From assembly GCA_023014365.1 (NCBI GenBank), contig JAEBUN010000003.1, positions 2,914,001 to 2,978,000 on the forward strand: DNA of 64,000 nt, given 5' to 3'. A model generated the notes under the pieces. That model ran no database searches. It saw only the letters and a list, made by a program, of their open reading frames with translations, and was not told the origin of the DNA. This document shows positions 9,995 through 23,400 of this stretch, in pieces. How positions within the stretch are numbered: position 1 is the first letter of the stretch; each line of letters begins with the position of its first letter. The stretch is from Lepiota brunneoincarnata (Eukaryota > Basidiomycota > Agaricomycetes > Agaricales > Agaricaceae). Position numbers and translations under genes: made by a program.

Positions 9995-12900
9995 TCAGCG
10001 AGTTTGTTGAAGGGGTAAAGAAAATTGGGTTTGAACGTACAGCTGATATTCCCGCATCGCATCCTGGGTTTCTGTCGTTACTGATGTAGTGGAGAGCATG
10101 GACATCGGCGAGGAAGGCCTGTGTGGGGGCGTGGGTGCGAGATAGGGGAGTTCGGAATCCAGTGACGTTTGAGTATCGAAGTATGCATCAGGCGGAGGGT
10201 AGAACCGCTGGCGGAGGAAGCTATTGTGTATGTAAGAATGAGTAGCAATTCTACTAGAGCAAGACAGTACTTCTCGTATTCCCAAATTGCCTCCAAAACA
10301 GTGTCTTCGTCAATCTCCTCGTCATCCATCGCCTCCAGCGCATGTTCTAAGAGAGTATTCTTGCACGAGAGCAACAGCCGCAAATGTTTCGAAGCGTGGA
10401 TCTCGAGTTCGGCTTGCGACATTGGGATCAGCTGTTGAAGGCCATAAAATAAGCCCTGGGGATTCAGGGAAGCCATCCATTGTCGGACCGGCTACTTGCG
10501 GAGCGCTGCTACCATCCTGGTTTACATGAGGAGGAGCAAGGGTAAGATGAAACTTAGTCATCTCCCTCGCGTGTCCGAACAACTTCTTCAACAACTCTAG
10601 GACGAAGACTGAGGGGTTGATGCGAATGCCAAACTTTTGGGTGAGCATGTGCTCAAAGAGCGCCTCGAGATCCTTGCTGATCGCGTACTGCTGATTCCAT
10701 TCATTCGCCGTCAAGACACGTTGCATTGGTTGAGGAAAAGACTCAGGACCCGGTGTCGCTCGACCCGTTGGCGTATCTCGTCCATGGGGAGCTATCGTTG
10801 CATTATCAGTGTTTTCACTTTCTTCCTTTGTCTCTTCCTCGGCTTCTGCGTTGACGCAGGAACGATCATAAAGAGCGCCTGTAACTGACTCTTCCTCCGA
10901 TAGCGCCAAGCCAAGCCCTGGATTAATAGTCCCGGTGTCAATGGTATAAGTCGGGGGTGTCGGTAAGCGATCCAGAAATGAGGTAAGCATGTCAGTAGGG
11001 ATAGAGGGGTCGTGGGTAGCAACGCTGGCAAGGGGTGGCGCTTTTCCGTAGGGGAAGAATATCTGATCATCTATAAGTTCTAGCCTTCCGCCCGGTGTCA
11101 GCACGCGGTACACTTCTCGCAACACGGGCTCCCATAAATCCTCGGTAATGCAAATCGCGAGACATGACATTCGGACCAGGTCAAACGAGTCGTCGGGGAA
11201 AGGAAGGCGCTGTTTCAGGCTAGATGACGTTTCCCGTCAGTGAGCTACCGATAGTGGTAGAGTCGAAGACTAATGGCTTACAAATTTCCACGGACGAATG
11301 TGATATTTTCTGCCACACCTTGCTGAACAGCCCAGGGCCAGAGCGTTTTCATAGTATCAACCATATCGAACCCTGTCACTCTTGTCCCATATCCTTTCCA
11401 AGTAACCGCAGCGTCGAAGGCCCAGTGACTGTAGAGAAATGAGCTACGGCAGAAATGTAAAACAAAAGAGGAACGCTCACCCTTGGCCGCACCCCAAGTC
11501 TAGGACAGTGGCAGGTGGGATATTCCCATAATGATGAAAAGTCGGGGTGTTGGTAGGATTAAGTCTGCGTAACAATTCACCAGTGCGACGGTCGCTGTTA
11601 AAGTCGCAGTCAGTGGAAAGCGTCTAACTGGCATAGAGAACTCGGCCTACTTATCCAACAAGACAGAATCATAAGGATCAAGGGGATATGCTTCGTACTT
11701 TCCCTTTCTTGCCCTCCTGCTCCCGGTCGTCCCATCACTATTTGCACTCTGCGGGGTGGGCAAAGACGAGGGGGACAGCGGGTCATACACAGATCCCTCT
11801 TCTCTTTCCCTACTACTCGTCGCGCTCTCCCCACTACTCCCAACACCGGACGTCTCATATATTGGTGGCGACGCAATGGGTGGAGAGGTCAGTCCAATGT
11901 CCAACTCGGGTCCATGGGCTGCTTTTTTCTTCCGCCTGATTCCCATAAACCTTGTCTTCCCTTTTGGGCCATTCTTGGAGTCTTCGCTTGGTTGTGTTTT
12001 GATCACGAGCGCATGACGAGGGCGTGCCAGAGATCGGGAGGACGGGAACACGAATCCCGGTGGCGAAGTATTCTGACAGGCTGGTAGAGTCAGTTGCGGC
12101 GAGCGCTGGGGCGGCTATCTTAAACTGGATGGTGGACGACGGGGCGCTTTGAGGTGGAGATTCAACACGGGCAGCAGAGGAGGATGAGAATGACACCATG
12201 TTGAAACTCTCTGTGTTCGATGGTGAGGGTGGCAAGAATGTATCCTCCCGCTCATCTTGGTGCTTCTCCGCTCTAGTCTTAATACTTAGGTTGACCTTCT
12301 GAGGTGTTCCTGTTTTAGTTGACACCTTTGGACGCGCCGTCGATCGGGAACCGGGGAACACAAACCCGGAAGTAGCTCTGTTTTCAGGAGTTGTTGGGAG
12401 GTGAGGTAAAGAATCGGAAGAGGTCGAGGAGGTGGATTTAGCGACTTGTCTTCTCTGTGGTTGGAGGGTTCCGACCGCTACCGGGAGGAGACGCAACGAG
12501 AGACCCCGAACGTGACCTTTGGGATGGTAGATGTGCCTGGTCAGGCTCACTCTTCACCAAAAGGGAAGATGGATTTGGTGTAAGGCTAGGGTTCGAGCTC
12601 GGCGGCGAAGGATATGTAGTATATCTCTCGATGGTACTCTCTACGTGACTTTGAGTATGGGCATGAGAAGGTAGAGAGGAGGGTGGATCTGTCTGTGCCT
12701 CTGTCTCAGCTCGCGGCCTAGGGAGTGGTCGCCTAACGGGCGTCTGCGGCCGTGAAATTGGACGATGCACCGGCGACTCTGTGAGGTTCAGTGAGTAGTG
12801 ACTGGTGGATTGGAGAAACAAGGAGCTTTGCGGGATGTTGGTGGGAGGAGGGGGAGCAGTGATTGAGAACTCAGTGCTTGTGAGCGAGGTGTCCGAGAAG

Positions 12901-13549
12901 CTGGGACTGGGATGTCGAATGTCTCGCCCATCTCGGGAGGTACTCGGACGAAGCGAGCTAGAGGCATTATGACTCTCGAGGCCCAGGCTTCTTAGGCTCG
13001 GGCGCAAGGCATATGGTTTCCTGAAGATAGCGTAGGGAGCGGGAGTGCCGAAGACTGAGCTCGGGGTCTGTCGGTCGGTGGCGTTGGTAGTGGCGCCTGA
13101 TACGATGCATTTAAGTACGTATTGTTGTCCAAAGCTGTGGATTGTTCTGGAAATGTTGCGTGGTCTGGATGAAACACCTGGTGTTCCGGTAGAGCGTCCA
13201 GTAAAGAACTGCTGCTGGGCAGAACTCTTCGATAAAAGCGCCGAACCGATCGGTGATCTCGTAGACAGGGCAACACTCTGGCGGACATACCTCCTGCTCG
13301 TGTGCCGGAGTGTTGGACTGCATAGATGGGGTGCCGTGGGTCTGGTTGGGGTTCGTCTGTGATTGGGTGGGATAGGGAGTCACTTGGGTAGGGAGTGATA
13401 GTTCTGGACGGCTGGGTTTTTGACGCCTTCGATTTCAGGAAAAACCCCTTGCTAGGTTTCGGGGGCGGCGGTTCCTGATTATCGTCGGCTTCGTGTTGCT
13501 GTAATGGACGCAATTGACGCTTTCTGCCCGCTGCTGCCCTCGATGACAT
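9995..13549 (-). CDS. SAM-dependent methyltransferase with long disordered N-terminus
   Basis: Starts at the ATG at 13549 (MSSRAAAGRKRQLRP). The first ~550 codons are Ser/Pro-rich and low complexity, spread over several exons whose junctions I cannot all fix (GTATGT donor near 13,290; frame changes near 12,480 and 12,075). The catalytic part is clear: exon 11594-11481 ends with the SAM-binding motif VLDLGCGQG; 11428-11282 has GTRVTGFDMVD; from 11219 it reads FPDDSFDLVRMSCLAI and LREVYRVLTPGGRLELID, the class I methyltransferase core. Introns 11650-11595, 11480-11429, 11281-11220 and 10270-10221 all keep phase. Near 10,430 the frame must shift by one base to continue into IPMSQAELEIHASKHLR, so there is a genuine frameshift or a sequence error. 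Substrate unknown. Confidence 0.8.
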
Positions 13550-13559
13550 GGCAAATCGG

Positions 13560-14860
13560 GAAGATGGTCAGAAAAGGGGAGGAGCACGGATGTGGCGGTA
13601 GATGTGAGAAGGTTGATGATTGGAATGCGATAACAGGAGGCAGGGACCGAAGTTGAGTGGTATAGATTCCGTTAGACACTCTGCCAAGGCGAACGCAAGA
13701 ATAGAACGAGATGATTCGTTTTGGTTGTTGTTCCTTGATGCCTTCGTGATCAATAATTCCTGTCAGCGTGGCCTGGGATGCTGTTGAGGACGGTTTTCCA
13801 TTGAACAAGGCGACCCCCGTGTAGGTGGGGCCGCCCACTCTTCGGAAGGAAGAGACAAAAGGTGGTGCCTAGGTCTGACCTGACGCATTCGGTGTGAGAG
13901 ATAGACACTGCGAGCCTAACCCGTCGTTGCAGAGGTTGTAGTTAGCTGGGAATTTTGGTATGGACCGCACCCGAAGCCCGGGCCCGAACCAGAAGTCTGG
14001 GGTGCCGACCCCAAGTCTTGAGGTAACTAGAGCTATCTGCCAATCACAGAGGCTGTAGATAGCGCTAAATTGGTTCTAACATGATGAGATAAGTTGGTTG
14101 AGAAAATTTCCCACGCATGGAGAATACTTGGCAGTTGAATTGGGTCAATTTTCATATGCACTAGGCACGGTTACGAGGAAGATACGAAGACGACAAATTC
14201 AAAGCACCTTCAATGTAATATTCAAGTACTAAGTTCTTTGTCATGAATAACAGACGCGAAGGCAAGTACACTCACAATAGCACACTAGCTATATATAGGC
14301 ACTTATCGGTGGGACTTCCATTCTCAAACAGGCCCTATAGGCCCGACGGACGAGGAAGAATAAGACACATGGGAACCAAATTTGCGGGGCGCGACAGGTG
14401 CTTCCGAACAATTTAAAACTCCTTATCTCTGACGTCTTACCGCCGCTTCTCACTAATTCTGCGTGCGGGGGTATAAATTGTTTGAGGACCGTGGTCCTTG
14501 GTCAACCGTACTTTTGCACGCGAGAAATCTGTCAATCCTTCATAGCCTGTCAACGGATGTCAGATTTCATTCCTTATCTCTACAGAATTACGCGCAGAGC
14601 CATCATGCACGGCGTGGGCGGGGTGATGGAATGCATAGAGATAAGTGATGTTGATGACGCCTGCATTCTTGTCGGAATTGATGAGGAGCTTCGTGTGGTG
14701 GGGAACGGTGCGCACAGCTACGACCGTGGTATATCAGAACATTGCGAAAGAGAACGCCCGGCAAGCCAGATCGATATCAAATGGACCTCATTGTGTCGGT
14801 TTTCTCCTCGGATCTCTGGATTCTAGTGTCTCTAGCAGCCGTTGAATATCATCTTGAAAC
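13560..14860. other. 5' flank of the methyltransferase gene; no clear gene
   Basis: A plus-strand open frame of 142 codons (14398-14826) has no recognised motif. The rest shows no convincing coding or repeat signal. Confidence 0.35.
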
Positions 14861-15631
14861 TCAAGCTACATACAAGAGTTTAGCGAGGTGCTTTAGGAGC
14901 GAGTCAAGACTCACATTAACAGCATACTCCTTATTCAAAGGTTCCGTCTGCCTCCAAGCCCACCCGAATTCAGACATCATCCTGTCTTTCTTCCCAGAAT
15001 CTGCGATTAAGAATGTAGCAACGCGAATTTGGATGTCCCTCGGCTTCGCCTTAAACTCGGTAAGGGACAGCGGAAACGCTGCATCCCTCCGTCGCCGTTC
15101 TGCCTCTTGAAGCCGTTCGATTTCCCTCCTGCGTCGCTCTAACGCGATGATGGTTTCGCTATAGCGGACACATTCCCGCGTGATATCGTTAGACAACCGA
15201 AACTTGTAGTGATGATTGGTGGATGCAAACATCTAAAGTAGTTGTCAGTCCCATCCCACTTCTTGCTGTACCAAAGGCAACAAGCACAACAAATGTCCCC
15301 AAGCCTGCCCTCAGGGGTCGTGCAATGCTAGGAGCCCCCGGCATCGAAAAAAAAAACACAACTGTGTGAAACATAGCAAGAAACAAGAATGGGCAGAGAT
15401 TTAGAAAACACCCACATCTCGTTTATCAGACAATTCTGCGATCCTACTAAAGGTCTCTGCTTGTGGCCCAGTAGAATTGTCTCGGCAATCCCTTCCGAGT
15501 CGTTGGTCCTCGAGATAGTCTTCCGCATGTGCAACATACAACCTCTCGAGGTTATTTTTATGATCTGTTTTTGCTGTGGAAATGCGTTCTTTGATAGAGG
15601 TATGCTCGTCCAAGGCTAGGTCGTCTCTCAT
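14861..15631 (-). CDS. Hypothetical charged protein, probably two exons
   Basis: Exon 1 starts at 15631 (MRDDLALDEHTSIKERIS) and reads to LSDKRD. A GTGGGT donor near 15,407 and a TTTAG acceptor just before 15,232 would join it in frame to MFASTNHHYKFRLSND, giving about 200 aa ending at 14861. The middle is strongly basic and heptad-like (ERRRREIERLQEAERRRRD), consistent with a short coiled coil. The intron (about 170 nt) is long for this window, so these could be two genes. No family recognised. It is convergent with nothing and divergent from the VPS9 gene at 15,965. Confidence 0.4.
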
Positions 15632-15639
15632 TTCCTGTA

Positions 15640-15960
15640 TACTGTAGCAGGGTTGACTTAGGGTCTAGGGGGGTGGGAGCCTGAGCGTAAGCCATCCACC
15701 TGGGTATTGGCCTATCTTTCTGCGTTATAACAAACATAGCAGCGCGGTGTTTGTCTAGAGCGCATGACTTCTCTCTGTTTGCAGCCTAGTTCCTGGGCAG
15801 TCTTTTTGGGGGGCTGGGACATGGACATGGTCGATGCCATGATGTGATGATACACCCACGCAAACAAAGGTACGTATGTACTTCATCCTACCTTAATGCG
15901 CTGCGCTCACCAGAACCGCCACAACACAACACAAGGTTCATAGCGGGAGTGCGCCGCAGC
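15640..15960. other. Divergent intergenic region
   Basis: Separates the hypothetical minus-strand gene from the VPS9-domain gene and presumably holds both promoters. No TATA consensus was seen close to the ATG at 15,965. Confidence 0.4.
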
Positions 15961-15964
15961 AACA

Positions 15965-18900
15965 ATGTCGAGCAGAGAGAACGAATTTCCCGCAACATCC
16001 ATTGGGCGCACTCAGGGTGCACGGATGCAACAGCCGAACACCCACGACACACATCCACTGCTATCAGGTACAACGTCACCACCCAACGAAGGAGCGGGTA
16101 CTGGAAATGGGTTTATAAACCCCAGATACGTCCCATACACACCCCGCCACCGAGCAGCGCCCACTGTGACGACAGGGACGACGGTCCATCCTCCACTCCC
16201 ACAGCATCTCCAGGGAGACGCGACGACCAAGCTTCAGCTTACCAACGCCAAAGCTGCTGCTCAAAATGCCGGACTGGATACGAACAGTGTGGGATGGGCT
16301 ATCCTGGAGAAGCTGGTGCTTGAGAGCGAGACAGGCGAGCAATGGTCGGAAATCTGGAATGCGATCACCACCGGGAAGGTTTGTGTTGAGATTCACGATA
16401 GATATTGTTCAGCTTTTGACCGATCTACAGGCTACGCTATTGCTTCCTACTGAACCAGTTTCATCTCACGATAAACTAACGCCGGATTTCTTGAGGGATC
16501 CATGTCATCTTGTCCGATGGACTCTCGCGAAAGAACGCGCCGGTTGTCACCCTTTCAGGTCTACGGGGGACTCTGGATGGGTACGTGTGGCTCTTGTGTC
16601 TAGTGCTCCTCTTCTCACATATACGAAGGACAGCGACAAACTAACTTTCCGTTCTACCCTCCACCCAACCTCGAGACTCTTTCAAGACCTCTTAGATCCT
16701 GCCACCCGGACGACAATTTCACTCAAACTTCCCTCTCTTCCTCTCGCGGTCCCTGGCACTCAGCGACCGATCTACCCTTCCGTGGGGGTCGTTCTTCGGA
16801 GCACAACCCTCCCCTTACCACCACGAATTCCCATAACCACTAAGCCGCCCCTACCACCGCGCCCGGGCGCCCGTGGTGCCTCCAACCCTTCTAACGCCCC
16901 ACATCCAACATCATCTCGCATCCCAAACCCATTTGCATCCTTATTTGGCAGTAACAATTCCCGACCAGCGACACCACCCGTTACAGCGTCTCCTCCAACT
17001 TCCATCCGCAGCTTGGAATCAGCAGCAGACCCACACGCGATAACCGAAGTCTCTGCCATCATCATCGATAAGAGGATCCAACGCAAGGATGTTGGAAAGG
17101 CCCTTAACAAAGCCCTTTGTACCGAGATCAGAGACACCCTCAATATGACACAGCCTATGCCTTCGTGGATCCTTGATCGTGTGCGCGACGTCACGGAGAA
17201 CTGGTATCCCTTTATCCGTGCACCACCAAAGCGGAAACATGGAACTGAGACGAAAGAGTATATCATCAACCCGAATGAAGAAGCCCCGGAGGATGCTGCC
17301 GAGCGATTGCAGGAGTTCTATAGGCAGTTGGAGCAAGATATACGGGCGGGTGGGGTGCCATTTTCACCTAAGAAGGGTGAAAAAGATTTGGACGGGGATG
17401 TGGAGAAAGAGAAAGATGTAGAGAAGAGAGTGTTGGAGAGAGTGGAGAGTGAGGGAAGGGTTAGAGAAGTTCTGGAGAGTGTCGAAAGAACGATATGTTC
17501 GTTATTTTATGATCGGTATGTTCTTGATTCATTCTTTCTAAACGTCACTTCCTGCAACTGTCATAGATTATTCATGCAACCTTTGACGGATGATGCATCG
17601 CATGATGAGGCGCTATCTAATCGTGTCGCAGCGCTGAATATGTTGGATCTCCGACTAGAACATCTCGACATTGAGGTGGGGGATGCAGGGATGGAGGTTA
17701 ATTCCGTGGTGCAAGCGTGTGGCGAGAGTAAGTTTCATTCATGTTCGTGAGACTCCAAAGCTTCAGGGTTGACACGTCCTTGCAGTGCTCACGCAGCTCA
17801 GCACCTGTCGCAGTCCTGGGGATAAGGCCGTCGTTATGGTTGCAGCCCATAAAATTGTTGTCGGTGAGTGCTGTGGGGTTATGGGGTAACATATATACTG
17901 ATTACAAGTCACGAAGATGGTCTATCGCGACTACCCCCCATACGGTTGATGTCAGAAGGAGAGTCAAAGGCTCTCAAGGAAGAGGCAGCGTTAAAGACTG
18001 CCCGGCCCAACGATATTACCAGACCACCGTTGACGATTGATATAGCAAAAGGCACCCCACCACCAACTGAGGCATTACCAGTTGCCTCCATGACGACCCT
18101 CGATACTCCGAAACCAACAAGAGACGCATCTTTATCTTCAGTGACTTCACTCACCTCAGGCTCTTCCGCGTTATCCACTACAGAAACCAAGTCTACATCA
18201 CAAAAGGGCGAACTTTCACCGATCTCGTTGGCACCATCATCGACCCCCCCTCCATCAGTGCCACCCCTTATTTCAGTATCTTCCGCTCGGGAGGAGGCTA
18301 CGCCGGTATCGGGGGATGTCCTGCTCCCAATGATCATCTTTTCTGTTGTCAAGGCAAACCCACCTCACCTCGTATCAAACCTACTGTTCACCCAGCGATT
18401 CAGAAACCAGACTTTTGGAGGAGAGGAGAGTTATTGTTTAATCAATCTCATGGCCGTTGCTGAGTTTCTGGAGAACGTTGATCTGGCCGCGCTCGGGTTG
18501 GGCGACAGTGATAAGGTTATGAGGTACGTTCTTGGCGCTTACTACACCAAAGTGGACACGTTACTGAGCCGTATTGTTCTCAGCACGGCTGACCTCACAC
18601 CTATACCGATTACACGTAGCCCAGTCACAGTTGAAACACCACTGGCACCCGCAGACGGCATCCCAGGCTCCCTTCGCGGTCGTGTTGAACAGCAGGTCGA
18701 TGCGATCGCGGGATCAGCAAATAAAGTTATCAGTGGCGTCGTGGACTCTTCATTCGGGATTTTGAGGTCCCTGTTACCAAACAATCCAGATGGCACCGCA
18801 GCTCAAGACACCCGTACGATGACGAAGCCCGGGTTCGGGCTGTTGAGGCGGGAGAGTGGGTTTTCTATTGCGAGTATTGCTGCCTCTCTTCCTATTGCAG

Positions 18901-19739
18901 GAAGAGGTTCACGATCGGCGGTGTCTGTGGAAGAGACAGGTCAGCAGCTTGTGACTGTTTCACGACCTGGATCTGTCAAGTCATTCAGGAGCTCACTGCG
19001 TGCAAGAATGGAGGAGGATGACAACGAAGACGAAGGCAATAGCGAGGACGAAGATGAGGATGAGGACGAGAGTGATGCAAGTGGGAGTGGGGAAGATGAA
19101 AGTGATGCTGAGGACAGCATTGCAGAGGAAGCTGGAACCAGCGGAGAGATTCTGGGCTCAGGCACGGGTGCTGTTGGTGTGGATGCAAGGCGTATACGGA
19201 GCTTCGAGAGGATGCTTGACGAGAGCAAGAAACAACAGCACTGGCGTCCCAAGGAGCGGAAACAGAAGGTCGTAAAGGGTGGCAAACGTGCGTTTGGGCT
19301 TATTCCTCCGGCTTTTTCTACCGATTCGGGTGCTGGGAGAAAAAGTTTGTCCGATCGCCTGGCATCTGTTTCGGCTTTAGCTGGTTTCAAGGCGAGTTTA
19401 AGTTGTCTTATGGAAATGGTATCGCTTCGGTTACTAATTTTGACATGACTCTTCCGTGTCTAGGGCTCACCTCCGCCATCGCGGAGGTCTTCGCTCCTGC
19501 AAGCTCCGGTGGCGGGAGGAGGTATAGGTCTTCAGCGGGTCGGTGGATCTCCAGCCTCCTCTCGGCCTACGTCGCCTGGGCCTGGTAGCCTGATATTGAC
19601 GCGCTGTTTACCACCACCACCGCGAAGGTTCCTTGAATGCAGAGCAGAGGATTTGAAGATATCAGAAGTTGCAGAGCTGTTGAGGGAATACCAATGTTTG
19701 GTGCAGAACGTGAGAGATGCAGGCGGGTTCGAGGAGTGA
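15965..19739 (+). CDS. VPS9-domain protein, probable Rab5-family GEF
   Basis: Multi-exon gene starting at 15965. Exons: 15965-16378, 16431-17515, 17567-17727, 17786-17863, 17917-18523, 18584-19391, 19464-19739; junctions keep phase. The domain is recognised from LFMQPLTDDASHDEALSNRV, LRLEHLDIEVGD, then PMIIFSVVKANPPHLVSNL and EESYCLINLMAVAEFLENVD, which match the VPS9 catalytic core (the D and YC..NLMAV positions). VPS9 proteins exchange GDP for GTP on Rab5-type GTPases on endosomes; here that is inferred from family. The N-terminus (~500 aa) is Ser/Pro-rich; the C-terminus has an acidic run (DNEDEGNSEDEDEDEDESD). Oddities: the last intron has a GC donor (19392), and the frame changes near 16,497 and returns near 16,585, possibly paired indels. 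Confidence 0.8.
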
Positions 19740-20406
19740 CGTATATCCTGTTTTCATCAGCGTAGTGCTTATTCTTAGCTGACCGGTTTCCCTGGCGGAT
19801 GGTCGACAAGTGGTCTGAATCCGTATTCCTTCGCTGCTTGAGTTTATCGCTTTGTTCGCGTCTGCCTGCCCCCCGCAAAGCCTCTGTCTCCTAAACTGCA
19901 AGGTTCGCACAAGTTTCTTAGACGGACGTGCATCGCAGGATCATGCTTGAAACATATTGTGTGCAAATCGAGGACAGTGGGGTAATGACTTTAAGACGTT
20001 CGAGATTTCGTTTACTGGGCGTCAACCCTAGGATTGAAAATCCGGTGATCCAGCAATACCACGCTGTCAAAGGATGACAGGGAACTTGGAACCTGGAAGT
20101 TTTAATATGTTTTCGGTGCGGGTAGTGCGTTGGAGGCACTACCTGTGAGAGTTAGATTCCTTCTCAGGCTAGCTCTCAAGGTCCGAAAACAGTCGCCTTC
20201 GTTGAACAAGGCCGCCACGAGGCCCTCTTTTCCCAAACTCCCAGGTGAGTCGATCTGTTGCTGTTAATCATCCTGGTCTCGGATCGTGATGACTCTTTTT
20301 GTCTTTCGGTCATTCGCAATCCAGCCATCTACATCCAAAGCTCCTCCAACAAAGGTCGGATGGATATCTGTCCAACACATTGTGTCCACTCACAGCTCCT
20401 ATAGCG

Positions 20407-23400
20407 ATGTCGGACTTTGGTGGGACACTGACCGGTGGAATACAAGATCTCTCTACTCTTCTGCCTCTAATCGGGACTGAACAATGTGAAAAGCACGTCG
20501 GTTCAGCCCTTGAGGGAGGATTCCTCTACGCTGCCGCTGCGCCTCTCTCCCTATTCGGTAGTCCAGGTATCGTCAAGACGGGAATATCTGTCCTCATCGC
20601 AAGCATCTCTATCCCATCTATCAAACTTTCCCGCTCGCCCAAATTATCGCTCGCTTTTTCGGGGTTTCGGTGGTGCGGAGCCAGAGTCTTCGACGACGCT
20701 GGTTTCAAGCCCATGGGGAAGGTTGCTCCTATGATTGCGATGGATAAGAAACGTTATACCGCGGAGAGCCGGCTCATACAGATGCTGAACGAAAAACACA
20801 TCGACGATCCCGAGAAACTTACGATCGAATGGAGATATTTTTTATGGAACACCCAACTTGTCCTGTGTACGATCCTTGCCGGTGTCCTGAGCTATACACC
20901 CTATTTCCATCTTGTTTTGGGTGCGGGGGGGTTGGCGTGGGTTTTCCCGCTCGTGCGCTGCGCTAGGCAGCTGCTTGGCTTCGGTTTGCTGCCAGTTCCT
21001 TATCCAATCTCGTGTCATTTCGATAATGAAGAATCGGATCATCTTCATGACATTGCATCGACGACTTCTTCGCGATCTTCCAAGACAAAGGGATTGATAG
21101 GACCTGAGCAGCTGCCTTCAGGGTCAGGAGCATGTTCTGTGGGATAGGCGATTTCATTGCTGAGGAGTGTCCTATGGAGCCTCGAGAACTATCTGACAAA
21201 GTCGCCTCAAGCCACATCCCCTCCCAGCACAGCTACCCGATCGTTCGCCCCCTCTCACCCCATCCTCCTGCCCAGCGGAACGTCTCCATCCCAATGCCAC
21301 AGCCCTGATGATCCGGTACAAGCTTCTCAAACCAAGACCCTGATAACCCATTCACAGCGATCAATCATGTGATGATCTTTTGAAGGAGTTGCGGGACCAG
21401 CGTGGGAAGGCACTTTCAGTAACCCAGTCAGAGACTGGATCTTCAGTCATCTTCTCATGGATAGTCCTTTTACTTGCAATTCCTGCAGCCATAGCATGGA
21501 TATATTGGATCATTTACACTCGCATCCAGCAGCACATCCAACGGTCCTGTGATCTGGCTGGGGGTAGAGCTTGCGCTCTCAGTAGTGCGGATTTTGATAT
21601 GGGCGTGGAATCCTGGATGTGACGAGAAGACTGATTTCACTGTACATCTGGAATTGACTGAGCATGAACCTTTGATCACGACAGAGCAGCCTTTTTTTAC
21701 CCGCTTGACAATACCCTCCCTTTAATTCCAGAACAGCGATTCCTCGAGTTCATCACTCGCTATACGGGTCCACTGGAGCATTTCAAGGGTCATCCAAATA
21801 TCGTGTTATACTTTACTTTATGCAATGTCCGAGGATGGAAGCAGCTGTTTATGACAGTACTCGATGCAAACAAGCGTATGGCATTTGTGGTGCACCGAGA
21901 CTGCGGGGGGATTGAGTACATTAATTGCTCCATCGACCCTGACATGGACAAAGTGGAAATGCAAGCTACATTACTTTCAGAGATTGGTGACAAACATCCC
22001 TGGAAGATAAATTATTCTGTTCTTCTGGGTGAGCTAACAGATTACTATGACTCTCTGTTGCATGCCTTGGACCGTGCTGGTGGTCCCAATGCACACCAAC
22101 CCGGACATCGACAAACTCGGCACTTCATCAAAATGCTCATGTCGTGGCTTGGCCAGCTGACTTCATCCCAGTCCCCTTCCACAAATTCCTCTTCTCCAGT
22201 TTCATATCCATCTGCACCTCCACTGTCTGCCCCGCTGCCCATGAAGTGGAGTTTTGAAGCCAAGGCCCCTGAACGGGTGGTGGCCCGACACGATCCCCCC
22301 CATCGTGGGAACACTAATGGAGCACGATTATGGTTATCTGGGGGCGGGGTTATGACCACCGCCGTAAAACGGGGTTCATGGAAGCCTGGGATAAATGGCT
22401 TCCGGAGAGCATGGAGGTGATGCGCAATGACGCCTTGCTTGACTGCTATTTTGTAAATGAAGAACTGATGACAAATGAACGAGGCAAACAGTCAGAGTTG
22501 GATCAACTGGAAGCTTGGCTGGCAATAGAGTGGCAGAAACACGAGCTGGCTCTCTTGGAGATGTCAGTAGGACTGGAGAAGGTGCTTGAATCACGGATGG
22601 AAGAATATGTTGAGGCGGTTGTCAAATTGAAGGGGTGAGAATGGATGAAGGACTGGTTTGTTAAATAAAGTGACAGATCACTTATTAGTTAGTAACAAAT
22701 TATGATATATAAGTAATTAATTGTTATGTACACCCATCCCTTGGGGATGTCAATTAGTGGACACCGAGTTTCACGCCTCATGTCCATTTTGACAGGATGG
22801 GACCTTAGACTAGCCAAATCCTATTATGTGAAGGGGAGTTACATACGAAGAACCTTTACACTTGACCAAATCAGTGGGCTTATCAAATCACACTATTATT
22901 AACAACGTGTGAATACATCAGTGATTGTTGATCAACTCGAGCTAGTGACTAGTGATCAGTGTGTCACTGATACTATTGACTCTACTCAGTTCAACATGGT
23001 TTTCCCTTGAGTGGTCTGCTGGGTGGAAGAAGCGACTGGAGGGTGAATGGGCACAAGCAAAAGGGAGGATGGAGATAGCAGCAAAACAAGCTGTGGAGGG
23101 AAATATGAGGAATGCTCAAAAGTGGTGGCAGAAACATGAGAAGTTGGTCAACAAGGCATGGGAGACAGTGATCGCAGGCGGCGTTGTTCCCAACCCACAG
23201 GACAAACTCCCAGCGCTCTCCACTTGGTCTTCTGACTTTTATCTTCTGAAAAACATGCAGGAGAGGCTGGCACGTCGGCGCTCCCCTCTGGATGACATAC
23301 AGGCAGGGATGATGGGCAGAATGAAGGAGATACTGGATCAGGCATACTCAGAGCATTCTCTTCCGAGAGCCCAGGCAGTTTACTCAAGATTTGCAAGCAT

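Noticed and set aside
16581..16628. Intron with a GTACGT donor in the VPS9 gene
   Set aside because: The only usable acceptors either break the frame or give an intron of 23 nt, so a double frame change fits better.
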